Positions 1 through 8,041 of a DNA stretch of 64,000 nt are shown in pieces. Made by a program: the position numbers and the translations under genes. Where the stretch lies: positions 1 to 64,000 of IMG/VR virus record IMGVR_UViG_3300008113_004357; one strand, 5' to 3'. This DNA is from a virus. Within the stretch, counting starts at the first letter, position 1; each line of letters starts with the position of its first letter. Below the pieces are notes generated by a model, which had not been told where the DNA came from, did no database searches, and was given only the letters and a program-made list of their open reading frames with translations.

Positions 1-1
1 A

Positions 2-544
2 ATGAATCGTGATTATTCGACCGGCACAGCAGATAACATAGATTTTTTTGTTGGCAACGAAGTTGAACACACTCCTGCATTTGGCATGCGTACTCTGTTT
101 GTTACAGGTGTTCAACATGAGCAGGTTATTGAACATCTTTTAAACGAAGAAAACTCGCATATTGATAGTTCCAAACATATTAAGCATATTTTCTTTGGTG
201 CTAATCACAGTTTTAATCCGCAGAGCTACGAAGAACACAAAGCGTGGGAAGACATGATTATGTACTTTCTTAATCGAGATTATCTTTGTAGTTTAGATAT
301 TCCTATAAGTCAAGTTGAAGAATTTCACGAAAGCGGATATTGTGAATACGATAATTTTATTCCGCAGATAAGAGTTCCAATTCCTTATGTAAAACTTTGG
401 AATTATAATACAATGCTTAAAATCGATGACAAAGATTTTAAGGCAACTAATCCCGGTGTATGGTCCCACAGTCTACATACACTAATGGATCGCAGTAAGT
501 TCACAGACTGGTTACAATATAAAAATGACAAGGTATTAAAATGA
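2..544 (+). CDS. Conserved T4-like phage protein, unknown function
   Basis: A 180-residue soluble protein. I do not recognise a catalytic family. The N-terminal half has a hydrophobic strand pattern (GMRTLFVTGV, IKHIFFGANHSF) that could belong to an alpha/beta fold, and the C-terminal half carries a conserved-looking stretch (KATNPGVWSHSLH, LMDRSKFTDW). From memory, similar proteins occur in marine T4-like phages near T-fold/queuosine-type genes, which fits the QueD-like gene two positions downstream; this is recall, not a search. The ATG lies one base from the window edge, so an upstream start cannot be excluded. The stop overlaps the next ATG (ATGA), so translation is probably coupled. Confidence 0.75.
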   Translation: MNRDYSTGTADNIDFFVGNEVEHTPAFGMRTLFVTGVQHEQVIEHLLNEENSHIDSSKHIKHIFFGANHSFNPQSYEEHKAWEDMIMYFLNRDYLCSLDIPISQVEEFHESGYCEYDNFIPQIRVPIPYVKLWNYNTMLKIDDKDFKATNPGVWSHSLHTLMDRSKFTDWLQYKNDKVLK

Positions 545-744
545 AAGAAATCATTGTCAAAGATAGCCCCGGATTTCAACTTCGCATTAAAAAGTGGGAG
601 TGTACTAATCCTAAAGGATTGTATGCTGTTCATTTTATTCAATGTACTAAAGATAAAGAAGGCAATGTTGATAACGAATCAACATATGAATTCTTTATGG
701 AAGAAAATGATCTTAAACTAGTAGCTGAGGCTTTAATTAAATGA
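541..744 (+). CDS. Small hypothetical protein
   Basis: A 67-residue ORF with ATGA overlaps at both ends, which supports it as a real, translationally coupled gene. It alternates charged and hydrophobic residues (LRIKKWECTNPKGLYAVHFI) and ends in an acidic/helical tail. No domain is recognised. It sits between a conserved unknown and a QueD-like gene. Confidence 0.65.
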   Translation: MKEIIVKDSPGFQLRIKKWECTNPKGLYAVHFIQCTKDKEGNVDNESTYEFFMEENDLKLVAEALIK

Positions 745-1136
745 TTATTAAACAAGATGTACGCCCTAATAAAATGATCTGGGTTACTTTCCGCAAGGAA
801 GGAATTCATAAGTATCCTGCGGCACTAACAGATCCTAATCTAGCAACAGGAGACGAATATGACGTATCGTTTTTGGGTTACCCTCATCGCCACATCTTTC
901 ATTTCAGGGTGTGGATCAATGTGCTCCATAATGACAGGGACATCGAATTCATCCAATTCAAACGTTGGCTCGAGTCGCTGTATAATGGTCAAGGTTCCGT
1001 TTTGAGTCTTGACTACAAGAGTTGTGAAATGATGTCAGATGACTTACATAACATCATTGCACTAAAGTATCCTGGCCGTGAGGTTTGGATTGAGGTCTCC
1101 GAAGACGGAGAAAATGGTTCATTTATTAAGTACTAA
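741..1136 (+). CDS. QueD-like tunnelling-fold (6-carboxytetrahydropterin synthase-like) protein
   Basis: A 131-residue protein with the layout of a T-fold pterin enzyme. A histidine near residue 23 (GIHKYPAA) is followed by a His cluster at 49-54 (PHRHIFHF), the place of the QueD HxH zinc ligands. Next comes a D-I-E-F-x-x-F-K-R-W-L element at 68-77, like the (D)F-x-x-L-K element of QueD. The C-terminal SCEMMSDDL at 95-103 and VWIEVSEDGENG at 116-127 resemble the substrate-binding Glu and final strand of the family. QueD converts dihydroneopterin triphosphate, the FolE product, to 6-carboxytetrahydropterin, the QueE substrate; both partners are encoded at 5.5 and 8.0 kb. The motifs are divergent, so this is a probable assignment, and QueF-like or structural T-fold roles remain possible. 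Confidence 0.55.
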   Translation: MIIKQDVRPNKMIWVTFRKEGIHKYPAALTDPNLATGDEYDVSFLGYPHRHIFHFRVWINVLHNDRDIEFIQFKRWLESLYNGQGSVLSLDYKSCEMMSDDLHNIIALKYPGREVWIEVSEDGENGSFIKY

Positions 1137-1151
1137 CTAGAAGAGGCTATT

Positions 1152-1421
1152 ATGGCTATTAATTATAAAAATGTTTCTTACTTCGAAACCCGCCCTGAAA
1201 TTGTAAAGATCTTTGATGATCTTGAAAAGTTTCATGACTTTTGCCGTTTTGAAATGGTAGAGTTTAATCCAGCTAATCTCTACAATAGAGATAGTCAAAT
1301 TTGGAATAACTATTATCACTCAACTCGCCCACGTAAGCCGTGGAACGGTGAACGTAAGCCACGTGGTGAATACAATCGCAGTGGTGGTGGCAACTATAAC
1401 AGAAACTATAACCGTCAATGA
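1152..1421 (+). CDS. Small protein with Arg/Gly/Asn-rich tail
   Basis: An 89-residue protein. The first 60 residues look like a small folded domain (EIVKIFDDLEKFHDFCRFE). The last 30 are low-complexity and basic (RPRKPWNGERKPRGE, then repeated N-Y-N-R), resembling RGG/RG-type nucleic-acid-binding tails. An AGAGG ribosome-binding site lies just before the ATG. The stop overlaps the start of the downstream glycosyltransferase. Binding of RNA or DNA is only inferred from composition. Confidence 0.65.
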   Translation: MAINYKNVSYFETRPEIVKIFDDLEKFHDFCRFEMVEFNPANLYNRDSQIWNNYYHSTRPRKPWNGERKPRGEYNRSGGGNYNRNYNRQ

Positions 1422-2509
1422 TATACATTGTTGATTTAGAAGCTGTTGAAACTCGTTATACGGCACAATGGAAAGAACATGTACCTAAAATCATTAAAAG
1501 ATCAGGACATCAGGTTCAAGTTATCTCTGGTCCTGAAGATATTCCTGCTGCCACTACTCCTGGTGCCTTTCTCAATTTTGGCGGCACTAATATCTATAAG
1601 TCTCGCCAAGTTGAAGAATTTAGTCGCTTATTTACATCCGGAGCAATTAAGCCAGGCGATCATTTTTTGTTTACTGATGCCTGGCATCCTGGTATCATAA
1701 ACTTAAAATACATGAGTGAGTTATTACAGATTCCTGTAACGATTCACGCTCTATGGCATGCTGGTAGTTATGATCCACAAGACTTTCTAGGTAGACTAAT
1801 TGGTCGAGCTAAATGGGTTAGGCATGCTGAGAAAAGTTTCTTCAATTCTATTGACCACAATTATTTTGCCACAGACTTTCACATTAGAATGTTTGTAGAC
1901 AACTTGTTAGAAGATGGTTACAAACGTGAGAATCCTTGGTATGAGGAAGATTACGACGACTACCAAACCAGTGGCAAGATTGTACGCACAGGATGGCCTA
2001 TGGAGTATATGGAAGATACGTTGACTATGTATAAGAATATGCCCAAGCGTGATCTTATTTTATTTCCTCATCGTATTGCTCCAGAGAAGCAGGTTGATAT
2101 TTTTAGAGATCTAAAACATTGGTTGCCGCAATACGAGTTTGTTGTTTGTCAGGAACAACAGCTGACAAAGAACGAATATCATAATTTGTTGGGCGAAGCT
2201 AAACTAGTATTCAGTGCTAATTTGCAAGAGACATTGGGCATTAGTTGTTATGAAGGTGCAGTAGTGGATGCTATTCCTATGGTTCCAGACCGTCTTTCAT
2301 ACAGTGAAATGTATTTTGATACATTCAAATATCCAAGTAAATGGACAGAAGATTACGATACCTACACTACGTTTAGACCCGACCTATGCCGTGCTATAAT
2401 GTCACACATGGACAATTATAAAACTAGATTGCCTATGTTGAAAAAACAAACGGAGGCTCTACATGAGCAATTCTTTTCAGCCAAAGAATTATACAGACGA
2501 TTCACTTAA
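1418..2509 (+). CDS. GT-B glycosyltransferase (GT4-like)
   Basis: A 363-residue protein with GT4-family features in its C-terminal half. PHRIAPEKQVDIFRDL (about 217-232) matches the R-x-x-x-x-K phosphate-contact region, and ETLGISCYEGAVVDAIPMVP (about 272-291) matches the E-x7-E motif that contacts the nucleotide sugar. The N-terminal half has the hydrophobic strands and FTDAWH/IHALWH pattern of an acceptor-binding Rossmann domain. It would move a sugar from an NDP donor to an unknown acceptor in the host cytoplasm. There is no signal peptide or membrane segment. The last 47 bases overlap the next ORF in another frame. Possible acceptors are modified DNA, a virion protein or a host glycan. 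Confidence 0.85.
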   Translation: MIYIVDLEAVETRYTAQWKEHVPKIIKRSGHQVQVISGPEDIPAATTPGAFLNFGGTNIYKSRQVEEFSRLFTSGAIKPGDHFLFTDAWHPGIINLKYMSELLQIPVTIHALWHAGSYDPQDFLGRLIGRAKWVRHAEKSFFNSIDHNYFATDFHIRMFVDNLLEDGYKRENPWYEEDYDDYQTSGKIVRTGWPMEYMEDTLTMYKNMPKRDLILFPHRIAPEKQVDIFRDLKHWLPQYEFVVCQEQQLTKNEYHNLLGEAKLVFSANLQETLGISCYEGAVVDAIPMVPDRLSYSEMYFDTFKYPSKWTEDYDTYTTFRPDLCRAIMSHMDNYKTRLPMLKKQTEALHEQFFSAKELYRRFT

Positions 2510-2843
2510 CGAAGTAATGATTAGTGCTGGCGGCACCGGTGTTAATTTAGATTCTATTACTATCACATTGCCTAATGACAACTTAATGTCATCATATAGC
2601 GGTGATACAATCACATTAACCGGAGCAGCCGGCGGGCCTGTATATACTATAACGTCTGATGCATCTAGCTATGTTAATAACTGGGAATTTAATCAAGCTG
2701 AATGGATAGATAAATTTCCCGACTGGGATAGAGTCAAAGATATGTGTAGTAAATATCCTGGTTTAGAAATTGCATTGAGAAATTTTGAAACTATTTATAA
2801 GCTGGTAAAGGACGACTATGATAACCCAACTCCTAAAAAATAA
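2463..2843 (+). CDS. Phage protein with beta-rich N-terminus and conserved C-terminal helix
   Basis: 126 residues. The N-terminus is rich in Ser/Thr/Gly (TITLPNDNLMSS, DTITLTGAAGG) as in virion-surface or fibre-like segments. The C-terminus (EWIDKFPDWDRVKDMC, LEIALRNFETIYKLVKDDYD) is a Trp/Asp-containing helical region that I recall in several T4-like phage ORFs. The gene begins 47 bases inside the glycosyltransferase ORF and its end overlaps the cupin-like gene. Its layout parallels the gene at 3275. A structural role is inferred only. Confidence 0.65.
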   Translation: MSNSFQPKNYTDDSLNEVMISAGGTGVNLDSITITLPNDNLMSSYSGDTITLTGAAGGPVYTITSDASSYVNNWEFNQAEWIDKFPDWDRVKDMCSKYPGLEIALRNFETIYKLVKDDYDNPTPKK

Positions 2844-3309
2844 ATTCTTTAATTTATTAGAACGAAATGACCGTAAAAGAATTATTATGGACCGTGTGGA
2901 AAATGAACCGTACCTTGAACGGTACTATGTTTTCCTTAAGGACAGAACATGGTTTCCATTTAATGTGTTTCTACACAAGTTTCTTAAATCAGATCCCGAT
3001 GATGTGCATGATCATCCATGGCCTTACGCTACTTTAATTTTAAAAGGTGGCTATTGGGAATGGATTCCACAGTTTGATAAAGAAGGTCGCAAGTTTGGAG
3101 AAATAGCACATTGGCGTGGCCCGGGCCATTTTCGTATTTGTAGTGCTAACAGTTATCATCGTATTGAACTAGATCCTAGTGTAAGTGCATGGACATTGTT
3201 TATGCCAGGACCACAACGTAGAGATTGGGGATTCCTAGTTAATAACAAATGGATACACAACGAGAAATATCTATATGAACGTAAACAGCAAAGTATCAGC
3301 GCCAGTTAA
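2818..3309 (+). CDS. Cupin-like phage protein
   Basis: 163 residues. The motif pattern DVHDHPWPYATLILKGGYWE, then WRGPGHFRI and NSYHRIEL, follows cupin motif 1 (H-x-H ... G-x-W/Y-E) and motif 2 (P-G ... H). H-D-H at about 62-64 and H at about 114 are candidate metal ligands. Cupins include isomerases, dioxygenases and sugar-binding proteins, so the reaction cannot be named. The gene overlaps both neighbours, which are candidate virion-type proteins, and sits three genes from a glycosyltransferase, so a sugar-related role is possible but unproven. Confidence 0.65.
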   Translation: MITQLLKNKFFNLLERNDRKRIIMDRVENEPYLERYYVFLKDRTWFPFNVFLHKFLKSDPDDVHDHPWPYATLILKGGYWEWIPQFDKEGRKFGEIAHWRGPGHFRICSANSYHRIELDPSVSAWTLFMPGPQRRDWGFLVNNKWIHNEKYLYERKQQSISAS

Positions 3310-3670
3310 TATTACTAGTGCATCTAACTCGTATCCCGGATATGGTGCAGTTCCTCCACTAACTTATACAACTACAACAACTAATACCAGCGGACAATTT
3401 TTAACAAACGGCTCTAGTGGACTAACCTGGGCTAATCCAAACGAAAATGTAATGATTGTTAAAAATAGTCCGGCCGAATTAGAAGTTAAAGGTCGGATGG
3501 TACTAAACGGACGTGACTTGGAAGAACGATTAAACACAATTGAAAAAGTCTTGATGATTCCTGAAAGAGATGTTAAACTAGAGGCAAATTATCCGTTACT
3601 TAAACAAAAGTATGATGACTACATTAATACACTTTCTAAATATAGAATGTGGGACGAACTTAAAAAATGA
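3275..3670 (+). CDS. Phage protein with fibre-like N-terminus
   Basis: 131 residues. The first 60 are Ser/Thr/Tyr/Pro-rich (ITSASNSYPGYGAVPPL, TYTTTTTNTSGQF), typical of extended virion segments. The middle has a hydrophobic, charged module (AELEVKGRMVLNGRDLEERL) and the end is helical. The architecture resembles the gene at 2463: a low-complexity head and a conserved helical tail. It overlaps the cupin-like gene by 35 bases and the phosphoribosyltransferase by 4. I infer a virion or assembly role but recognise no named family. Confidence 0.6.
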   Translation: MNVNSKVSAPVNITSASNSYPGYGAVPPLTYTTTTTNTSGQFLTNGSSGLTWANPNENVMIVKNSPAELEVKGRMVLNGRDLEERLNTIEKVLMIPERDVKLEANYPLLKQKYDDYINTLSKYRMWDELKK

Positions 3671-4191
3671 AAAAAACATATTATAATTGGTCGCAAATAG
3701 AAGGAGCATGTTTAGATATTGCTCGACAAATTAACAACAGCGACTGGCGACCAAATTACATTGTAGGCATTACCCGAGGCGGGCTAGTGCCTGCTATCTT
3801 ATTAAGCCAGTATTTAGAAGTTCCAATGCAATCGTTAGATGTTAGTTTACGTGACGGAGGATCTTGTGTTAGTAACTGCGGAATGGCCGAGGACGCCTAC
3901 GGATTTAATGCCGCAGAAAAAGATGGAGACCCATTATGCAAAAACATTTTAATAGTAGACGATATTAATGATCAAGGATCTACTATTGCTTGGATTAAAC
4001 AAGACTGGCAATCAAATTGTTTGCCCAATGACGAACGTTGGAATTATGTATGGGGACAAAATGTACGCTTTGCTACGCTTACTAACAATTTGGCTAGTAA
4101 AGAATCAGTTGACTATTCTGTCTGGGAAGTTAACAAAGCAGAGGATGACTGTTGGTTGGTCTATCCCTGGGAAGAGTACTGGCTAAAATGA
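3667..4191 (+). CDS. Type I phosphoribosyltransferase
   Basis: 174 residues. The PRPP-binding loop NILIVDDINDQGST (about 93-106) is the hallmark of type I phosphoribosyltransferases, and GITRGGLVPA at about 34-43 is the N-terminal PPi loop of the hypoxanthine/xanthine-guanine group. The enzyme would exchange a base with PRPP to form a nucleotide and PPi. Close to FolE, QueD-like and QueE it could salvage purines or act on a 7-deazapurine base; that specificity is inference. A Cys-containing insertion (SCVSNCGM, about 66-73) may bind a metal. It overlaps both neighbours by about 4 bases. Confidence 0.85.
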   Translation: MKKTYYNWSQIEGACLDIARQINNSDWRPNYIVGITRGGLVPAILLSQYLEVPMQSLDVSLRDGGSCVSNCGMAEDAYGFNAAEKDGDPLCKNILIVDDINDQGSTIAWIKQDWQSNCLPNDERWNYVWGQNVRFATLTNNLASKESVDYSVWEVNKAEDDCWLVYPWEEYWLK

Positions 4192-4379
4192 AATTTTTTC
4201 TTGGCTTTTTAATAGCTACTATAATTTGGGTAGGTGTATTGGCTGCTATTCCCATGCCTGAAGAACGAGTTCGTATCTATGACTGTGGCATGGCAGAATG
4301 GCATCCTGATATTCCAGCAGACGTAAAAGAAGCATGTAGAAAAAGATTTAAAAATATGCAGCCTGGGCCAACCACATGA
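4188..4379 (+). CDS. Small membrane-anchored or secreted protein
   Basis: 63 residues starting at the ATG that overlaps the upstream TGA. Residues 3-20 (FFLGFLIATIIWVGVLAA) are strongly hydrophobic, giving a single transmembrane segment or signal anchor, followed by a polar tail of about 40 residues with two cysteines (YDCGMAEWHPDI, EACRKRF). A longer frame opens upstream at 4152, but this start has the coupled overlap and puts the hydrophobic segment at the N-terminus. Possibly a small envelope-acting phage protein. Function unknown. Confidence 0.6.
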   Translation: MKFFLGFLIATIIWVGVLAAIPMPEERVRIYDCGMAEWHPDIPADVKEACRKRFKNMQPGPTT

Positions 4380-4654
4380 TCAATTTTAATATAACTATTA
4401 ATAATTTTTTTAATAAAGATTTTAAACACTTGTGGGGTGGATGTTTTAGTACTGTATTTTTGCACAAGTTTATTGAATATCAACTGTATAGAGACTCTAC
4501 TATACTAGCAATTAGCTTTGATTGGTCCATTAGAAGAGACCACGCTGGATTAAACATTTGTATTGGTTTATTAAGTTACTGTTTTGATTTTAATTTCTAC
4601 GATAATCGTCACTGGAATCATCAGGAGAGACGATATGAAACACACAAAGAATGA
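4376..4654 (+). CDS. Conserved small phage protein
   Basis: 92 residues with ATGA-type overlaps on both sides. The core (KDFKHLWGGCFSTVFLHKF, then SFDWSIRRDHAGLNICIGL) mixes aromatic and hydrophobic residues with charged ones and could be partly membrane-associated. No catalytic motif is recognised. Coupled translation with the small membrane protein upstream and the sugar dehydrogenase downstream. Confidence 0.6.
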   Translation: MINFNITINNFFNKDFKHLWGGCFSTVFLHKFIEYQLYRDSTILAISFDWSIRRDHAGLNICIGLLSYCFDFNFYDNRHWNHQERRYETHKE

Positions 4655-5466
4655 ATACAATGAATTTATTTCCAGGTCCTAAAATTGGCATAGTAGGTGC
4701 AGGATATGTAGGCGGTGCTATTGCTCGAGCATATCAAGATGTTACAGGAAACATAATCTGCGTAGATGCAGATCCTAGTAAATCTACTGGCACTTATCAA
4801 GACCTTATAGACTGCGAAGCTGTATTTGTCTGTGTTCCTAGTCCTAGTAAAGACAATGGCGAATGCGATACTAGTATACTAAATTCTGTTTTATATCTTC
4901 TTAAAGATTATAAAAACGTTATTATTAGTAAAACTACCGCTACTCCTGATTTTTATCAAAGAATTCAAGAAGTATACCCTAATCTAGTTCATGTTCCAGA
5001 GTTTTTAACTGCGGCTAATGCAGTACATGACTTTCTTACACAAGAGCATGTTATAATTGGCGGTGCGGTGTTGGCCTATCAACGAGAAGCTGAAAGAATA
5101 CTAAAATTTGTACAACCAATTAAAGCGGCTGCATATACATCAATAGGTGAGGCTGCTTTAACAAAATATATTATCAATTCATTTCTTGCTACCAAAGTAG
5201 TGTTCATGAATGAAATGTACGAACTAGCAGACAGTCTAGGCTATGACTGGCGCAAAATGTCTATACTGTTAATGAGTGACTCTAGATTAGGCGGCAGTCA
5301 TATGGCTGTACCAGGTCCGGATGGGCAATTTGGTTTTGGCGGTGCATGTTTTCCAAAAGACACAGATGCTTTAATTAAATTTGCCTCTAAAAAAGGTGTA
5401 AACCTAAATACTTTGAAGGCAGCAGTAAAGAAAAACGATCTTTTGAGGTTGCATAAACCTAAATAA
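4651..5466 (+). CDS. Short UDP-glucose/GDP-mannose dehydrogenase family protein
   Basis: 271 residues. GIVGAGYVGGAIA (13-25) is the Rossmann NAD motif. GQFGFGGACFPKDT (225-238) carries the catalytic cysteine at 233 in the family consensus GGxCxPKD, and the central helical domain (ALTKYIINSFLATKVV) is present. These enzymes oxidise C6 of a nucleotide sugar to a uronate with two NAD. The family is usually 390-450 residues; this protein stops shortly after the central domain and lacks the C-terminal UDP-binding domain. It may be a trimmed active form or have altered substrate binding. A full-length relative lies at 29.5 kb. The start overlaps the previous stop; a second Met four residues in is possible. 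Confidence 0.8.
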   Translation: MNTMNLFPGPKIGIVGAGYVGGAIARAYQDVTGNIICVDADPSKSTGTYQDLIDCEAVFVCVPSPSKDNGECDTSILNSVLYLLKDYKNVIISKTTATPDFYQRIQEVYPNLVHVPEFLTAANAVHDFLTQEHVIIGGAVLAYQREAERILKFVQPIKAAAYTSIGEAALTKYIINSFLATKVVFMNEMYELADSLGYDWRKMSILLMSDSRLGGSHMAVPGPDGQFGFGGACFPKDTDALIKFASKKGVNLNTLKAAVKKNDLLRLHKPK

Positions 5467-5477
5467 GTCTGTATAAT
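5449..5477 (+). promoter_or_regulatory. Candidate sigma70-type promoter for folE
   Basis: A perfect TATAAT at 5472-5477 lies 17 bases after a weak -35 (TTGCAT, 5449-5454) that overlaps the end of the dehydrogenase gene. The downstream leader contains a 6-bp inverted repeat (ATAGAC at 5483, GTCTAT at 5495) and a GGAGA ribosome-binding site before the folE ATG. Transcription starting here would feed folE and the following operon. Confidence 0.45.
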
Positions 5478-5518
5478 AACGCATAGACATCCACGTCTAT
5501 AACTCGGAGAAAACTATA

Positions 5519-6355
5519 ATGACAGCAAAATTTAAACCAGACCCCGTAATTAATACAAAAATTGATAAAGACTTTGTCAAGGATGAGTACAAAGACGATT
5601 ATGTACCTTTGAACAAGGAAGTCTATATTAAAGCGGGGGAAATGATGAGTGACAAAGGCTACGAAGAAGCGTATCTTGGTGATCATCTTCGCTTTAAAAT
5701 GAAACGTGATAAGAAACGTTTCTGGGCAGGCGACAATATCAGTGACTACTTACATGAAGGTGATGTAGAAAAACTAATTGACGAGGCAACAGAAGCGTTT
5801 GAACTTGTATTAGATCGATTGCTTATTGATAGAGAAAACGATCCTAACAGTAAAGGTACAGCAAGACGTCTTGCTAAAATGTACTTTAATGAAATAATGG
5901 CAGGAAGATATGAACCATCACCAGACGCAACAGCGTTCCCAAATGATTCGGAGGACCGTTACGAAGGTATGTTGGTTGTCCGTAGCGAGCTTCGCAGTAT
6001 GTGTAGTCATCATCACCAACCCGTTACTGGCGTTGCTTACATTGGCCTTATTGCTGCCGAGAAACTTATTGGTCTCTCAAAGTACACACGTATCGCACAG
6101 TGGTGCGCCAGACGTGGTACTCTCCAGGAGGAACTTTGCAATGACATTGCTAGGGAGATCGAAAAAGCCACAGGTGCCAAAGATCTAGGAGTATATATTC
6201 AAGCAGTACATGGATGCTGTGAGAATCGCGGCATTATGGCACACAGTTCACTGACTCAGACTACAGTATTGAAAGGTGCGTTTAAAGAAGACGGCAATAC
6301 AAAGAAAGAGTTTTTTGACAATATTAAACTACAACAAGAATTTGCACCGAGGTAA
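5519..6355 (+). CDS. folE: GTP cyclohydrolase I
   Basis: 278 residues. Converts GTP to 7,8-dihydroneopterin triphosphate, the entry step to folate and 7-deazaguanines. The zinc site is visible: MCSHHHQP (161-168) gives the Cys and His ligands, and HGCCENRGI (231-239) gives the second Cys (canonical HxC...RGI). IGLSKYTRI and CARRGTLQEEL match the family core. About 80 extra N-terminal residues, rich in Lys/Asp, precede the catalytic domain. With the QueD-like protein and QueE it supplies three steps towards preQ0. It has its own TATAAT upstream and a GGAGA ribosome-binding site. Confidence 0.93.
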   Translation: MTAKFKPDPVINTKIDKDFVKDEYKDDYVPLNKEVYIKAGEMMSDKGYEEAYLGDHLRFKMKRDKKRFWAGDNISDYLHEGDVEKLIDEATEAFELVLDRLLIDRENDPNSKGTARRLAKMYFNEIMAGRYEPSPDATAFPNDSEDRYEGMLVVRSELRSMCSHHHQPVTGVAYIGLIAAEKLIGLSKYTRIAQWCARRGTLQEELCNDIAREIEKATGAKDLGVYIQAVHGCCENRGIMAHSSLTQTTVLKGAFKEDGNTKKEFFDNIKLQQEFAPR

Positions 6356-6360
6356 CTACT

Positions 6361-6774
6361 ATGGCTATTTGGAAAATTACTAATTATCATAAAAAGAATG
6401 CTGTCGAACGCCAATTTTGGTATAAAGACGGTATAACTGTAACTAAAGACGAAGGGTTTCGTTGGGGAAATTGGACCTGTGAAAGTGACGAACGTCCTGA
6501 CATTGACCTAGATAATCCTGACGGGTATGATGTTTTATGTACCGACTATGATTGGGAAATGGAAGATATGAACGACGGTTGTTGGGTCGAATGGACATTC
6601 CCTGATGACATGCCTGAAGAAGAACGTGAGCGTATTCAAGCACTTTGGGATGAAGATTGGTACGAAGGAATGGAAGGCGATGGCTGGACTAACGATGATA
6701 CTGAACATTGGATTTACGGTCCAATTCAACTGACTAATGTAGACACAGGTGAAGAATGGCACGGTAAGGATTAA
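6361..6774 (+). CDS. Conserved acidic phage protein
   Basis: 137 residues, very acidic and Trp-rich (YDWEMEDMNDGCWVEW, ALWDEDWYEGMEGDGW). No enzyme motif is visible. Such composition suggests a compact acidic protein, perhaps a DNA mimic or a partner of a basic protein, but that is speculation. It follows folE by five bases and precedes the HIT gene by two, so it belongs to the same transcript. Confidence 0.7.
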   Translation: MAIWKITNYHKKNAVERQFWYKDGITVTKDEGFRWGNWTCESDERPDIDLDNPDGYDVLCTDYDWEMEDMNDGCWVEWTFPDDMPEEERERIQALWDEDWYEGMEGDGWTNDDTEHWIYGPIQLTNVDTGEEWHGKD

Positions 6775-6776
6775 CA

Positions 6777-7163
6777 ATGACAGATAAATTTTTTGAAGGC
6801 CCCGATGATATTGACGATAGTGAAGCACCTTGGGACAATATTGTTCGAGAAGACTTTCATGTTGCTGTGTACAAAGACAAGTATCCAGTAACTGAAGGCC
6901 ACTTGTTATTTGTTCCCAAGTACAATACTATCACTATTGTAATGCAGGCTATGGAAGACGCTCTTCGAGAAGGCCGTAGAGGTGTAGAGTTAAAAGAGTG
7001 GGACGGCTTTAATGTAGGTATTAACTACGGAGAAGCAAGTGGGCAGACTGTTATGTGGCCACACATTCATATGATTCCAAGACGCAATGGTGATATGGAA
7101 GATCCTAGAGGAGGCGTAAGACATGTTATTCCAGAACGTGGAAACTACAAAAAAGAAACATAA
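6777..7163 (+). CDS. HIT-family nucleotide hydrolase/transferase
   Basis: 128 residues. GQTVMWPHIHMIPRR (about 87-101) is a variant histidine triad (H-x-H-x-x), and PVTEGHLLFVPKYN (about 37-50) matches the HIT N-terminal strand pair. HIT proteins cleave nucleotide phosphoramidates, dinucleoside polyphosphates or NDP-sugars. The third His of the canonical H-phi-H-phi-H-phi-phi is replaced by Ile-Pro. It lies between folE and queE, consistent with nucleotide metabolism. The end overlaps the next gene by 41 bases in another frame. Confidence 0.82.
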   Translation: MTDKFFEGPDDIDDSEAPWDNIVREDFHVAVYKDKYPVTEGHLLFVPKYNTITIVMQAMEDALREGRRGVELKEWDGFNVGINYGEASGQTVMWPHIHMIPRRNGDMEDPRGGVRHVIPERGNYKKET

Positions 7164-7410
7164 AAAGTTAGACATTCCTCCTAAACCAGATTGGTGGCAA
7201 AACAACCTGCCCGATGATCAAGTGATCACAATTAAGTGGCATAATCAAAACAATCAATGGTGGAATGAAACGTGTGCTAGTGTACTAGAAGTATTTGGAT
7301 TACCTGGAAATAGATTTTATTATAAACCTTATCCAGACTTTATGACATTTACTTTTAAAACAAAAAAAGACGCCAATCTGTGTCGTATATTATTAAGTGA
7401 AAAATTATGA
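7123..7410 (+). CDS. Small hypothetical protein
   Basis: 95 residues, basic and Lys-rich at the N-terminus, then Trp-rich (PDWWQNNLPDDQVI, NNQWWNETCASVLEVFGLPG). No family is recognised. The start used overlaps the HIT gene by 41 bases; no closer ATG precedes the conserved-looking part. The stop overlaps the next ATG. Confidence 0.6.
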   Translation: MLFQNVETTKKKHKKLDIPPKPDWWQNNLPDDQVITIKWHNQNNQWWNETCASVLEVFGLPGNRFYYKPYPDFMTFTFKTKKDANLCRILLSEKL

Positions 7411-7703
7411 AGTGGTTTAAAAAATTATTGTGGCGTTGGGCTTACCAAGGACAAGAATTAGAAGAGAATATTAAGATGTCTACTGGCAATAGGTTAATTA
7501 GTAGAGACGAGGCTGCAACATGCGGAGACGATCCTATCTTAAACTTCAAAGTGTATAGTGCAGTAGGTGGAAAGGTTGTAGAGTTTAGACGTTACGATCG
7601 TAAAAATGATTATAACGATACTACTACCTATATCATTACTAATGATCAAGACTTTGGAGATCGTATTGCTAAAATTGCAATGATGGAGAATCTAAAACTA
7701 TGA
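7407..7703 (+). CDS. Conserved phage protein of unknown function
   Basis: 98 residues. The C-terminal two thirds (FKVYSAVGGKVVEFRRYD, TTTYIITNDQDFGDRIAKI) form a beta-rich module that I recall in many T4-like marine phages without assigned function. The N-terminus is basic and amphipathic (MKWFKKLLWRWAY). Overlaps both neighbours by four bases. Confidence 0.65.
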   Translation: MKWFKKLLWRWAYQGQELEENIKMSTGNRLISRDEAATCGDDPILNFKVYSAVGGKVVEFRRYDRKNDYNDTTTYIITNDQDFGDRIAKIAMMENLKL

Positions 7704-8041
7704 TAGCTCAAGAGCCAGCAAAAGGTGTATTGCTAGTAAGTGAATGGGGTTCTAGCAAAATGTACAAAGCCGTATGTGAGTGCGGCGACAACGATTGTAC
7801 TCACACTATAGATGTTGAGGCAGAAGATACTGGCGTTACTGTAACCATTTACACAACTACTAGAACCAATTTTTGGAGTAAGTCACGTTGGAGTCATATT
7901 TGGCAATTGCTAACCAAAGGACATACTAATTTTGAAACTTGTATTATGATGAATAAACAGGTTGCTCTTAACTATGCTAATGTGTTACAATTAGCAGTAA
8001 AGGACGTAGAAGAATTTAGGAACAAGCATGGAAAAAATTAA
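7700..8041 (+). CDS. Cys-containing conserved phage protein
   Basis: 113 residues. CECGDNDCTH (about 26-35) is a Cys/His cluster that could bind zinc. The rest is beta-rich (DTGVTVTIYTTTR) followed by a helical tail with an acidic/basic end. Located directly before queE with a 14-base overlap. Function unknown; a cofactor or nucleic-acid-binding role is possible. Confidence 0.62.
   Translation: MIAQEPAKGVLLVSEWGSSKMYKAVCECGDNDCTHTIDVEAEDTGVTVTIYTTTRTNFWSKSRWSHIWQLLTKGHTNFETCIMMNKQVALNYANVLQLAVKDVEEFRNKHGKN

Noticed and set aside
1446-1700. 84-codon hydrophobic frame within the GT4 gene
   Set aside because: Different frame inside a clear glycosyltransferase; the hydrophobic character arises from the alternative frame, and no ribosome-binding site was seen.
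5483-5500. Inverted repeat ATAGAC/GTCTAT before folE considered as a riboswitch or terminator
   Set aside because: Only 6 bp with a 6-base loop, no U-run and no larger conserved aptamer such as a preQ1 fold was apparent.
7123-7163. Possibility that the HIT gene and the next ORF are one frameshifted gene
   Set aside because: The HIT domain is complete before the overlap and the downstream protein has no HIT features; a simple overlap is more economical.
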